NCBI GenBank assembly: GCA_964019135.1
Contig: OZ025253.1
Coordinates: 11,723,059-11,787,058 of the forward strand
Direction: 5' to 3'
DNA length: 64,000 bases
Source: Arenicola marina
Taxonomy: Eukaryota > Annelida > Polychaeta > Arenicolidae
Shown here: positions 35,351 to 47,741 of the stretch, one piece after another
How positions within the stretch are numbered: the stretch's first letter is position 1
Layout of the letters: every line of letters starts with the position of its first letter
Program-made: the position numbers and the translations under genes
Notes under the pieces: generated by a model
Databases searched by the model: none
Told to the model about the DNA's origin: nothing
Seen by the model: the letters and a program-made list of their open reading frames with translations, nothing else

Positions 35351-38300
35351 AGGACTGAGGTAATTGTGCCTTAACTTCCAGTAGCCCGGGACTGTGGTAA
35401 TTGAGCCTTAACTTCCAGTATCCAGGGACTGTGGTAATTGTGCCTTAACTTCCAGTAACCCGAGACTGTGGTAATTGTGTCTTAACTTCCAGTAGCCTGG
35501 GACTGTGGTAATTGTGCATTAACTTCCAGTAGCCTGGGACTGTGGGAATTGTGCCTTAACTTCCAGTAGCCTGGGATTGTGGTAATTGTGCATTAACTAC
35601 CAGTAACCCGGGACTGTGGTAATTGTGCCTTAACTTCCACTAACCCGGGACTGTGGTAATTGTGCCTTCACTTCGAGTAGCCTGGGACTGTGGTAATTGT
35701 GCCTTAACATTCAGTAGCCTGGGACTGTGTTAATTGTGCCATAACTTCCAGTAACCCGGGACTGTGATAGTTGCGCCTTAACTTCCAGTAGCCTGGGACT
35801 GTGGTAATTATGCCTTAACTTCCAGTAGCCTGGGACTGTGGTAATTGTGCCTTAACTTCCAGTACCCTGGGACTGTGGTAGTTGTGCCTTAACATCCAGT
35901 AGCCTGGGACTGTGCTAATTGTGCCTTAACTTCCAGTAACCCGGGACTGTGGTAATTGTGCCTTAACTTCCAGTAACCCGGGACTGTCGTAATTGTGCCT
36001 TAACTTCGAGTAGCCTAGGACTGAGGTAATTGTGCCTTAACTTCCAGTAGCCCGGGACTGTGGTAATTGAGCCTTAACTTCCAGTATCCAGGGACTGTGG
36101 TAATTGTGCCTTAACTTCCAGTAACCCGAGACTGTGGTAATTGTGTCTTAACTTCCAGTAGCCTGGGAATGTGGTAATTGTGCATTAACTTCCAGTAGCC
36201 TGGGACTGTGGGAATTGTGCCTTAACTTCCAGTAGCCTGGGATTGTGGTAATTGTGCATTAACTACCAGTAACCCGGGACTGTGGTAATTGTGCCTTAAC
36301 TTCCACTAACCCGGGACTGTGGTAATTGTGCCTTCACTTCGAGTAGCCTGGGACTGTGGTAATTGTGCCTTAACATTCAGTAGCCTGGGACTGTGTTAAT
36401 TGTGCCATAACTTCCAGTAACCCGGGACTGTGATAGTTGCGCCTTAACTTCCAGTAGCCTGGGACTGTGGTAATTATGCCTTAACTTCCAGTAGCCTGGG
36501 ACTGTGGTAATTGTGCCTTAAGTTCCAATACCCTGGGACTGTGGTAATTGTGCCTTAACTTCCAGTAATCCGGGACTGTGCTAATTGTGCCTTAACTTCC
36601 AGTAGCCTGCGAATGTGGTAATTGTGTCTTAACTTCCAGTAGCCTAGGAATGTGGTAATTGTGCCTTAACTTCCAGTAACCTGGGACTGTGGTAGTTGTG
36701 CCTTAACTTCCAGTAGCCTGGGACTGTGGTAATTGTGCCTAAACTTCCAGTAACCCGGGACTGGGGTAATTGTGCCTTAACTTCCAGTAACCCGGGGACT
36801 GTGGTAATTGTGCCTTAACTACCAGTAGCCTGGGACAGTGGTAATCGTGCCTCAACTTCCAGTAGCCTGGGACTGTGGTAATTGTGCCCTTACTTCCAGT
36901 AGCCTGGGACTGTGGTAATTGTGCCTTAACTTCCAGTAACCCGGGACTGTGGTAATTGTGCCTTAACTTCGAGTAGCCTGGGACTGTGGTAATTGTGCTT
37001 TAACTTCCAGTAGCCTGGGACTGTGGTAATTGTGCCCTTACTTCCAGTAGCCTGGGACTGTGGTAATTATGCCTTAACTTCCGGTAACCCGGGACTGTGG
37101 TAATTGTGCCTTAACTTCGAGTAGCCTGCGACTGTGTTAATTGTGCCGTAACTTCCAGTAACCCGAGACTGTGATAGTTGCACCTTAACTTCCAGTAGCC
37201 TGGGATTGTAGTAATTGTGCCTCAACTTCCAGTAACCCGGGACTGTGGCAATTGTGCCTTAACTTCCAGTAGCCTGGGACTGTGGTAATTGTGCCTTCAC
37301 ATCCTCTAGCCTGGGACTGTGTTAATTGTGCCTAAACTTCCAGTAGCCTGGGACTGTGGTAGTTGTGCCTTAACTTCGAGTAGTCTGGGACTGTGGTAAT
37401 TGTATCTTAACTTCCAGTAACCCAGTACTGTGGTAATTGTACCTTAACATCCAATAGCCTGGGACTGTGGTAGTTGTGCCTTAACTTCCAGTAGTCTGGG
37501 ACTGTGGTAATTGTACCTTAACTTCCAGTAACCCGGTACTGTGGTAATTGTACCTTAACTTCCAGTAGCCTGGGACTGTGGTAATTGCGCCCTTACTTCC
37601 AGTAGCCTGGGACTCTGGTAATTGTGCCTTAACTTCCAGTAACCCGGTACTGTGGTAATTGAGCCTTAGCATCCAGGAGCCTGGGACTGTGGCAATCGTG
37701 CCTTAACTTCCAGTAGCCTGCGACTGTGGTAATCGTGCCTTAACTTCCAGTAGCTTGGGACTGTGGTAATTGCGCCCTTACTTCCAGTAGCCTGGGACTG
37801 TGGTAATTGTGCCTTAACATCCGGTAACCTGATACTGTGGTAATTGTGCCTTAACTTCCAGTAGCCTGGGACTGTGATAATTGTGTCTTAACTTCCAGTA
37901 GCCTGGGACTGTGGTAATTGTGCCCTAACTTCCAGTAGCCTGGGAATGTGGTAATTGTGCCTTAACTTCCAGTAACCCGGGACTGGGGTAATTGTGCCTT
38001 AACTTCCAGTAACACGGGACTGTGGTAATTGTGCCTTAACTTCCAGCAACCCCGGACTGTGGTAATTGTGCCTTAACTTCGTGTAGCCTTGGACTGTGGT
38101 AATTGTGTCTTAACATCCAGTAACCCGGGACTGTGGTAATTGTGCCTTAACTTCGAGTAGTCTGGGACTGTGGTAATTGTGCCTTAACATCCAGTAGCCT
38201 GCGACTGTGGTAATTGTGCCCTAACTTCCAGGAGCCTGGGAATGTGGTAATTGTGCCTTAACTTCCAGTAGCCTGGGACTGTGGTAGTTGTGCATCAACT

Positions 38301-39600
38301 TCCAGTAACCCGGGACTGTGGTAATTGTGCCTTAACTTCCAGTAACCCGGGACTGTGATAGTTGCGCCATAACTTCCAGTAGCCTGGGACTGTAGTAATT
38401 GTGCGTTAACTTCCAGTAACCCGGGACTGGGGTAATTGTGCCTTGACATCCAGTAGCCTGGGACTGTGTTAATTGTGCCTTAACTTCCAGTAGCCTAGGA
38501 ATGTGGTAATTGTGCCTTAACTTCCAGTAACCTGGGACTGTGGTAGTTGTGCCTTAACTTTCAGTAGCCTGGGACTGTGGTAATTGTGCCTAAACTTCCA
38601 GTAACCCGAGACTGGGGTAATTGTGCCTTAACTTCCAGTAACCCGGGGACTGTGGTGATTGTGCCTTAACTACCAGTAGCCTGGGACAGTGGTAATCGTG
38701 CCTCAACTTCCAGTAGCATGGGACTGTGGTAATCGTGCCTTAACTTCCAGTAGCCTGGGACTGTGGTAATTGTGCCCTTACTTCCGGTAGCCTGGGACTG
38801 TGGTAATTGTGCCTTAACTTCCAGTAACCCGGGACTGTGGTAATTGTGACTTAACTTCGAGTAGCCTGGGACTGTGGTAATTGTGCCTTAACGTCCAGTA
38901 GCCTGCGACTGTGTTAAATGTGCCGTAACTTCCAGTAACCCGGGACTGTGATAGTTGCACCTTAACTTCCAGTAGCCTGGGACTGTAGTAATTGTGCCTC
39001 AACTTCCAGTAACCCGGGACTGTGGCAATTGTGCCTTAACTTCCAGTAGCCTGGGACTGTGGTAATTGTGCCTTCACATCCAGTAGCCTGGGACTGTGTT
39101 AATTGTACCTAAACTTCCAGTAGCCTGGGACTGTGGTAGTTGTGCCTTAACTTCGAGTAGTCTGGGACTGTGGTAATTGTACCTTAACTTCCAGTAACCC
39201 GGTACTGTGGTAATTGTACCTTAACATCCAATAGCCTGGGACTGTGGTAGTTGTGCCTTAACTTCCAGCAGTCTGGGACTGTGGTAATTGTACCTTAACT
39301 TCCAGTAACCCGGTACTGTGGTAATTGTACCTTAACTTCCAGTAGCCTGGGACTGTGGTAATTGCGCCCTTACTTCCAGTAGCCTGGGACTCTGGTAATT
39401 GTGCCTTAACTTCGTGTAACCCGGTACTGTGGTAATTGAGCCTTAGCATCCAGTAGCCTGGGACTGTGGCAATCGTGCCTTAACTTCCAGTAGCCTGCGA
39501 CTGTGGTAATCGTGCCTTAACTTCCAGTAGCTTGGGACTGTGGTAATTGCGCCCTTACTTCCAGTAGCCTGGGACTGTGGTAATTGTGCCTTAACTTCCA
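27400..39600. repeat. long-range satellite duplication at 9398 bp (254 units)
   Basis: Segments around 27.6-29.7 kb recur around 37.0-39.1 kb in the same order. Three independent landmarks (frames starting at 28083, 28860 and 29416) recur at 37481, 38258 and 38814, each exactly 9398 bp = 254 x 37 bp away. The first two pairs translate identically and the third differs at one residue. Differences between copies are few. Confidence 0.85.
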
Positions 39601-42600
39601 GTAACACGGGACTGTGGTAATTGTGCCTTAACTTCCAGTAGCCTGGGACTGTGATAATTGTGTCTTAACTTCAAGTAGCCTGGGACTGTGGTAATTGTGC
39701 CCTAACTTCCAGTAGCCTGGGAATGTGGTAATTGTGCCTTAACTTCCAGTAACCCGGGACTGGGGTAATTGTGCCCTAACTTCCAGTAACACGGGACTGT
39801 GGTAATTGTGCCTTAACTTCCAGCAACCCCGGACTGTGGTAATTGTGCCTTAACTTCGTGTAGCCTGGGACTGTGGTAATTGTGCCTTAACTTCGAGTAG
39901 TCTGGGACTGTGGTAATTGTGCCTTAACATCCAGTAGCCTGCGACTGTGGTAATTGTGCCCTAACTTCCAGGAGCCTGGGAATGTGGTAATTGTGCCTTA
40001 ACTTCCAGTAGCCTGGGACTGTGGTAGTTGTGCATCAACTTCCAGTAACCCGGGACTGTGGTAATTGTGCCTTAACTTCCAGTAACCCGGGACTGTGATA
40101 GTTTCGCCTTAACTTCCAGTAGCCTGGGACTGTAGTAATTGTGCGTTAACTTCCAGTTACCCGGGACTGTGGTAATTGTGCCTTGACATCCAGTAGCCTG
40201 GGACTGTGTTAATTGTGCCTTAACTTCCAGTAGCCTGGGACTGTGTTAATTGTGCCTTTACTTCCAGTAACCCGTGACTGTGGTAATTGTGCCTTAACTT
40301 CCAGTAACCCGATACTTCGGTAATTGCGCCTTAACTTCCAGTAGCCTGGGACTGTGGTAATTGTGCCTTAACTTCCAGTAACCCCGGACTGTGATAGTTG
40401 TGCCTTAACTTCCAGTAGCCTGGGACTGTGGTAATTATGCCTTAACTTCCAGTAGCCTGGGACTGTGGTAATTGTGCTTTAACTTCCAATACCCTGGGAC
40501 TGTGGTAGTTGTGCCTTAACTTCCAGTAGCCTAGGACTGTGGTAATTGTGCCTCAACTTCCAGTAACCCGGGACTGGGCTAATTGGGCTTTAACTTGCAG
40601 TAACCCGGGACTGGGGTAATTGTGCCTTAACTTCCAGTAGCCTGAGACTGTGGTAATTGCGCCTTAACTTCCAGTAGCCTGGGACTGTGGTAATTGTGTC
40701 TTAACTTCCAGTAACCCGGGACTGGGCTAATTGTGCCTAAACTTCCAGTAACCCGGGACTGGGGTAATTGTGCCTTAACTTCCAGTAGCCTGGGACTGTG
40801 GTGATTGTGCCTTAACTTCCATAGCCTGAGACTGGGGTAATTGTGCCTTAACTTCCAGTAGCCAGGGACTGTGGTAATTTTGCCTTAACTTCCAGTAGCC
40901 CGGGACTGTGGTAATTGTGTCTTAACTTCCAGTAACCCGGGACTGTGATAGTTGCGCCTTAACTTCCAGTAGCCTGGGACTGTAGTAATTGTGCGTTAAC
41001 TTCCAGTAACCCGGGACTGTGGTAATTGTGCCTTGACATCCAGTAGCCTGGGACTGTGTTAATTGTGCCTTAACTTCCAGTAGCCTAGGAATGTGGTAAT
41101 TGTGCCTTAACTTCCAGTAACCTGGGACTGTGGTAGTTGTGCCCTAACTTTCAGTAGCCTGGGACTGTGGTAATTGTGCCTAAACTTCCAGTAACCCGGG
41201 ACTGGGGTAATTGTGCCTTAACTTCCAGTAACCCGGGGACTGTGGTAATTGTGCCTTAACTACCAGTAGCCTGGGACAGTGGTAATCGTGCCTCAACTTC
41301 CAGTAGCATGGGACTGTGGTAATCGTGCCCTAACTTCCAGTAGCCTGGGACTGTGGTAATTGTGCCCTTACTTCCAGTAGCCTGGGACTGTGGTAATTGT
41401 GCCTTAACTTCCAGTAACCCGGGACTGTGGTAATTGTGCCTTAACTTCGAGTAGCCTGGGACTGTGGTAATTGTGCCTTAACGTCCAGTAGCCTGCGACT
41501 GTGTTAATTGTGCCGTAACTTCCAGTAACCCGGGACTGTGATAGTTGCACCTTAACTTCCAGTAGCCTGGGACTGTAGTAATTGTGCCTCAACTTCCAGT
41601 AACCCGGGACTGTGGCAATTGTGCCTTAACTTCCAGTAGCCTGGGACTGTGGTAATTGTGCCTTCACATCCAGTAGCCTGGGACTGTGTTAATTGTACCT
41701 AAACTTCCAGTAGCCTGGGACTGTGGTAGTTGTGCCTTAACTTCGAGTAGTCTGGGACTGTGGTAATTGTACCTTAACTTCCAGTAACCCGGTACTGTGG
41801 TAATTGTACCTTAACATCCAATAGCCTGGGACTGTGGTAGTTGTGCCTTAACTTCCAGCAGTCTGGGACTGTGGTAATTGTACCTTAACTTCCAGTAACC
41901 TGGTACTGTGGTAATTGTACCTTAACTTCCAGTAGCCTGGGACTGTGGTAATTGCGCCCTTACTTCCAGTAGCCTGGGACTCTGGTAATTGTGCCTTAAC
42001 TTCGTGTAACCCGGTACTGTGGTAATTGAGCCTTAGCATCCAGCAGCCTGGGACTGTGGCAATCGTGCCTTAACTTCCAGTAGCCTGCGACTGTGGTAAT
42101 CGTGCCTTAACTTCCAGTGGCTTGGGACTGTGGTAATTGCGCCCTTACTTCCAGTAGCCTGGGACTGTGGTAATTGTGCTTTAACTTCCAATACCCTGGG
42201 ACTGTGGTAGTTGTGCCTTAACTTCCAGTAGCCTAGGACTGTGGTAATTGTGCTTTAACTTCCAATACCCTGGGACTGTGGTAGTTGTGCCTTAACTTCC
42301 AGTAGCCTAGGACTGTGGTAATTGTGCCTCAACTTCCAGTAACCCGGGACTGGGCTAATTGGGCTTTAACTTCCAGTAACCCGGGACTGGGGTAATTGTG
42401 CCTTAACTTCCAGTAGCCTGAGACTGTGGTAATTGCGCCTTAACTTCCAGTAGCCTGGGACTGTGGTAATTGTGTCTTAACTTCCAGTAACCCGGGACTG
42501 GGCTAATTGTGCCTAAACTTCCAGTAACCCGGGACTGGGGTAATTGTGCCTTAACTTCCAGTAGCCTGGGACTGTGGTGATTGTGCCTTAACTTCCATAG

Positions 42601-45300
42601 CCTGAGACTGGGGTAATTGTGCCTTAACTTCCAGTAGCCAGGGACTGTGGTAATTTTGCCTTAACTTCCAGTAGCCCGGGACTGTGGTAATTGTGTCTTA
42701 ACTTCCAGTAACCCGGGACTGTGATAGTTGCGCCTTAACTTCCAGTAGCCTGGGACTGTAGTAATTGTGCGTTAACTTCCAGTAACCCGGGACTGTGGTA
42801 ATTGTGCCTTGACATCCAGTAGCCTGGGACTGTGTTAATTGTGCCTTAACTTCCAGTAGCCTAGGAATGTGGTAATTGTGCCTTAACTTCCAGTAACCTG
42901 GGACTGTGGTAGTTGTGCCCTAACTTTCAGTAGCCTGGGACTGTGGTAATTGTGCCTAAACTTCCAGTAACCCGGGACTGGGGTAATTGTGCCTTAACTT
43001 CCAGTAACCCGGGGACTGTGGTAATTGTGCCTTAACTACCAGTAGCCTGGGACAGTGGTAATCGTGCCTCAAGTTCCAGTAGCATGGGACTGTGGTAATC
43101 GTGCCTTAACTTCCAGTAGCCTGGGACTGTGGTAATTGTGCCCTTACTTCCAGTAGCCTGGGACTGTGGTAATTGTGCCCTAACTTCCAGTAACCCGGGA
43201 CTGTGGTAATTGTGCCTTAACTTCGAGGAGCCTGGGACTGTGGTAATTGTGCCTTAACGTCCAGTAGCCTGCGACTGTGTTAATTGTGCCGTAACTTCCA
43301 GTAACCCGGGACTGTGATAGTTGCACCTTAACTTCCAGTAGCCTGGGACTGTAGTAATTGTGCCTCAACTTCCAGTAACCCGGGACTGTGGCAATTGTGC
43401 CTTAACTTCCAGTAGCCTGGGACTGTGGTAATTGTGCCTTCACATCCAGTAGCCTGGGACTGTGTTAATTGTACCTAAACTTCCAGTAGCCTGGGACTGT
43501 GGTAGTTGTGCCTTAACTTCGAGTAGTCTGGGACTGTGGTAATTGTACCTTAACTTCCAGTAACCCGGTACTGTGGTAATTGTACCTTAACATCCAATAG
43601 CCTGGGACTGTGGTAGTTGTGCCTTAACTTCCAGCAGTCTGGGACTGTGGTAATTGTACCTTAACTTCCAGTAACCCGGTACTGTGGTAATTGTACCTTA
43701 ACTTCCAGTAGCCTGGGACTGTGGTAATTGCGCCCTTACTTCCAGTAGCCAGGGACTCTGGTAATTGTGCCTTAACTTCGTGTAACCCGGTACTCTGGTA
43801 ATTGAGCCTTAGCATCCAGCAGCCTGGGACTGTGGCAAATGTGCCTTAACTTCCAGTAGCCTGCGACTGTGGTAATCGTGCCTTAACTTCCAGTAGCTTG
43901 GGACTGTGGTAATTGCGCCCTTACTTCCAGTAGCCTGGGACTGTGGTAATTGTGCCTTAACTTCCAGTAACACGGGACTGTGGTAATTGTGCCTTAACTT
44001 CCAGTAGCCTGGGACTGTGATAATTGTGTCTTAACTTCCAGTAGCCTGGGACTGTGGTAATTGTGCCCTAACTTCCAGTAGCCTGGGAATGTGGTAATTG
44101 TGCCTTAACTTCCAGTAACCCGGGACTGGGGTAATTGTGCCTTAACTTCCAGTAACACGGGACTGTGGTAATTGTGCCTTAACTTCCAGCAACCCCGGAC
44201 TGTGGTAATTGTGTCTTAACTTCGTGTAGCCTGGGACTGTGGTAATTGTGTCTTAACATCCAGTAACCCGGGACTGTGGTAATTGTGCCTTAACTTCGAG
44301 TAGTCTGGGACTGTGGTAATTGTGCCTTAACATCCAGTAGCCTGCGACTGTGGTAATTGTGCCCTAACTTCCAGGAGCCTGGGAATGTGGTAATTGTGCC
44401 TTAACTTCCAGTAGCCTGGGACTGTGGTAGTTGTGCATCAACTTCCAGTAACCCGGGACTGTGGTAATTGTGCCTTAACTTTCAGTAACCCGGGACTGTG
44501 ATAGTTTCGCCGTAACTTCCAGTAGCCTGGGACTGTAGTAATTGTGCGTTAACTTCCAGTTACCCGGGACTGTGGTAATTGTGCCTTGACATCCAGTAGC
44601 CTGGGACTGTGTTAATTGTGCCTTAACTTCCAGTAGCCTGGGACTGTGTTAATTGTGCCTTTACTTCCAGTAACCCGTGACTGTGGTAATTGTGCCTTAA
44701 CTTCCAGTAACCCGATACTTCGGTAATTGCGCCTTAACTTCCAGTAGCCTGGGACTGTGGTAATTGTGCCTTAACTTCCAGTAACCCCGGACTGTGATAG
44801 TTGTGCCTTAACTTCCAGTAGCCTGGGACTGTGGTAATTATGCCTTAACTTCCAGTAGCCCTGGACTGTGGTAATTGTGCTTTAACTTCCAATACCCTGG
44901 GACTGTGGTAGTTGTGCCTTAACTTCCAGTAGCCTAGGACTGTGGTAATTGTGCCTCAACTTCCAGTAAGCCGGGACTGGGCTAATTGGGCTTTAACTTC
45001 CAGTAACCCGGGACTGGGGTAATTGTGCCTTAACTTCCAGTAGCCTGAGACTGTGGTAATTGAGCCTTAACTTCCAGTAGCCTGGGACTGTGGTAATTGT
45101 GTCTTAACTTCCAGTAACCCGGGACTGGGCTAATTGTGCCTTAACTTCCAGTAACCCGGGACTGGGGTAATTGTGCCTTAACTTCCAGTAGCCTGGGACT
45201 GTGGTGATTGTGCCTTAACTTCCATAGCCTGAGACTGGGGTAATTGTGCCTTAACTTCCAGTAGCCAGGGACTGTGGTAATTTTGCCTTAACTTCCAGTA
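38800..45300. repeat. tandem satellite blocks at offsets 2590, 1776 and 4403 bp
   Basis: Landmarks at 38814/41404/43180 and 39258/41848/43624 are spaced 2590 (70 units) and 1776 bp (48 units). The marker AATTGGGCTTTAAC recurs at 40581, 42357 and 44984 (offsets 1776 and 4403 = 119 units from the first). The downstream copy near 43.95 kb switches from matching 42.17 kb to matching 39.59 kb, the footprint of unequal exchange. Confidence 0.83.
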
Positions 45301-46989
45301 ACGGGGGACTGTGGTAAGTGTGCCTTAACTTCCAGTATCCAGGGACTGTGGAAATTGTGCCTCAACTTCCAGTAGTCAGGGATTGTGGTAATTGTGCCTT
45401 AACTTCCAGTAACCCGAGACTGTGGTAATCGTGCCTAACTTCCAGTAGCCTGGGACTGTGGTAATTGTGCCTTAACTTCCAGTAGCCTGGGACTGTGGTA
45501 ATTGTGCATTAACTTCCAGTAACCGGGTACTGTGGTAATTGTGTCTGAACTTCGAGTAACCAGGGACTGTGGTAATTGTGCCTTAACTTCCAGTAACCCG
45601 GGACTGGGCTAATTGTGCCTTAACTTCCAGTAACCCGGGACTGGGGTAATTGTGCCTTAACTTTGAGTAGCCTGGGACTGTGGTAATTGTGCCTTAACTT
45701 CCAGTAGCCAGGGACTGTGGTAATTGTGCCTTAACTTCCAGTAGCCAGGGACTGTGGTAATTGTGCCTTAACTTCCTGTAGCTCGGGACTGTGGTAATTG
45801 TGTCTTAACTTCCAGTAACCCGGGTCTGTGGTAATTGTGCCTTAACTTCGAGTAGCCTGGGACTGTGGTAATTGAGCCTTAACATCCAGTAGCCAGGGAC
45901 TGTGTTAATTGTGCCTTAACTTCCAGTAGCCCGGGACTGTGGTAATTGTGCCTTAACTTCCAGTAGCCAGGGATTGTGGTAATGTTGCCTTAACTTCCAG
46001 TAACCCGAGACTGTGGTAATTGTGCCTTAACTTCGAGTAGCGTGAGACTGTGGTAATTGTGCCTTAACTTCCAGTAACCCGGGACTGTGGTAATTGTGCC
46101 TTAACTTCCAGTAGCCAGGGATTGTGGTAATGTTGCCTTAACTTCCAGTAACCCGAGACTGTGGTAATTGTGCCTTAACTTCGAGTAGCGTGGGAATGTG
46201 GTAATTGTGCCTTAACTTCCAGTAACCCGGGACTGTGGTAATTGTGCCTTAACATCGAGTAGCCTGGGACTGTAGTAATTGTGCCTTAACTTCCAGCAAC
46301 CCGGGACTGTGATAGATGCGCCTTAACTTCCAGTAGCCTGGGACTGTGGTAATTATGCCTTAACTTCCAGTAACCCGGGACTGAGTTAATTGTGCCTTAA
46401 CTTCGAGTAGCCTGGGACTGTGGTAATTGTGCCTTAACTTCCAGTAGCCAGGGACTGTAGTAATTTTGCCTTAGCTTCCAGTAACCCGGGACTGTGGTAA
46501 TTGGGCCTTAACTTCCAGTAGCCAGGGACTGTGGTAATTGTGCCTTAACTTCCAGTAGCCAGGGACTGTGGTAATTGTGCCTTAACTTCCAGTAACCCGG
46601 GACTGTGGTAATTGTGTCTTGACTTCCAGTAGCCTGGGACTGGTAATTGTGCCCTAACTTCCAGTAGCCTGGGACTGTGGTAATTGTGCCTTAACTTCCA
46701 GTAGCTTGGGACTGTGGTAATTGCGCCCTTACTTCCAGTAACCTGGGACTGTGGTAATTGTGCCCTAACTTCCAGTAGCCTGGGACTGTGGTAATTGTGC
46801 CTTAACTTCCAGTAGGCTGGGACTGTGGTAATTGTGCCTTAACTTCCAGTAGCCTGGGACTGTGGTAATTGTGCCTTAACTTCCAGTAGCCTGGGACTGT
46901 GGTAGTTGTGCCTTAACTTCCAGTAACCCGGGACTGTGGTAATTGTGCCTTAACTTCCAGTAACCCGATACTGTGGTAATTGTGCCTGT

Positions 46990-47524
46990 GGTAACAGTTA
47001 ACTTTTCACAACTTTTCACAATTCTACTTCTCAAGTCTCCTTTTTATCAAAGCCTGGGGCAGGACTTGCCAGTATATTAGGTTTTTTGACAATGAGTCAA
47101 GGTTCTGCAACACCCCTGGGCCTATGAGACATAATATTTTAACTCACACTTGTGCCTAACATTTATTGACATAACTTTCGTGTTTTGATCTTCGGTTTAG
47201 CAGATTATAAGGTGCAATGTATTCCAACGGGTATCGTGCATTTTAATTTAAAGGAACCTACGGAAGCGGTTTAGAAATAAATTTGGGTTTGGAAATCGGT
47301 AGGGCTAATGCATAGCCATACTTTTGAAAATATATTTCTGGTCGGCAAGCGATTTATAGTTTCGCTCACTTCAATGAGCAGTTCAGAATGCCAAAAGAAA
47401 GTAGGCTAGGGCCTACTCACACTTACCATACTAGTTGAATTAGTTAAAGAAAATGATAGCAATGAGTTTTTCAGTAAGCCACCACGAGCAATAAGCGCTC
47501 AACCCTCTACCTGCACCGAGGCCA
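46990..47524. other. low-copy DNA beyond the satellite
   Basis: The array stops abruptly within a unit (ATTGTGCCTGTGGTAACAG). The following sequence is unique and AT-rich, with no gene recognised. Confidence 0.5.
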
Positions 47525-47539
47525 ACTCACAGTCTTGGA

Positions 47540-47726
47540 ATGGAATGTTGGTGTTTTAGGCCACTTTTGTGCACATACAGGCTAAATTGGGCCAAGGAAC
47601 CTCCCGAGACGATGAAGGATGAAGGAATGAAACATGCCCCAGATTAGGTGCCCGAGCCCGGATTCGAACCCAGGACCTATTGATCTGCGGTCTAGTGCGC
47701 TAACCACTACACCAGGGAGGCCCCCC
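47540..47726 (-). mobile_element. tRNA-derived SINE with perfect 15-bp target-site duplication
   Basis: On the minus strand the element starts with a tRNA-like head containing an A box (TGGTGTAGTGGTTAGC; plus-strand complement 47699-47714) and a perfect B box GGTTCGAATCC (complement at 47660-47670). An unrelated body of about 100 bp follows and ends near CATTCCATTCCA. The head cannot fold a good acceptor stem, so it is not a functional tRNA gene. ACTCACAGTCTTGGA flanks it at 47525-47539 and 47727-47741, a perfect 15-bp target duplication typical of LINE-mediated SINE insertion. The intact duplication implies a fairly young copy. Confidence 0.9.
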
Positions 47727-47741
47727 ACTCACAGTCTTGGA

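Larger units (their letters stand above)
23008..46989. repeat. 37-bp satellite array of about 24 kb
   Basis: About 648 head-to-tail copies of a 37-bp unit containing CCTTAACTTCCAGTAGCCTG and GGGACTGTGGTAATTGTG, with no change of orientation. Two main forms differ at the centre (AGTAGCCTGGG and AGTAACCCGGG), with frequent minor forms (AGCCAGGG, TTCGAGTAG, AATCGTGCC, TTGCGCC, GATACTG, GTGATAGTTGC). The period is almost invariant, and single-base indels such as ACACGGACTG at 25208 mark families of copies. The unit has stops on the plus strand, and 37 is not a multiple of three, so only frames of 60-63 codons arise. They recur because blocks are duplicated and are not genes. No inserted transposon is visible within the array. 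Confidence 0.97.

Noticed and set aside
23754..43815. Recurring 60-63 codon minus-strand frames, some identical
   Set aside because: The 37-bp unit shifts frame each copy and meets a stop after about five units. Their recurrence reflects block duplication of the satellite, not a gene family.
23008..46989. CRISPR-like appearance of the 37-bp repeats
   Set aside because: Units are contiguous with no unique spacers, no cas genes are present, and the context is eukaryotic.
47640..47726. Functional tRNA gene on the minus strand
   Set aside because: A and B boxes are good but the acceptor stem does not pair, and the segment is the head of a SINE with a target duplication.
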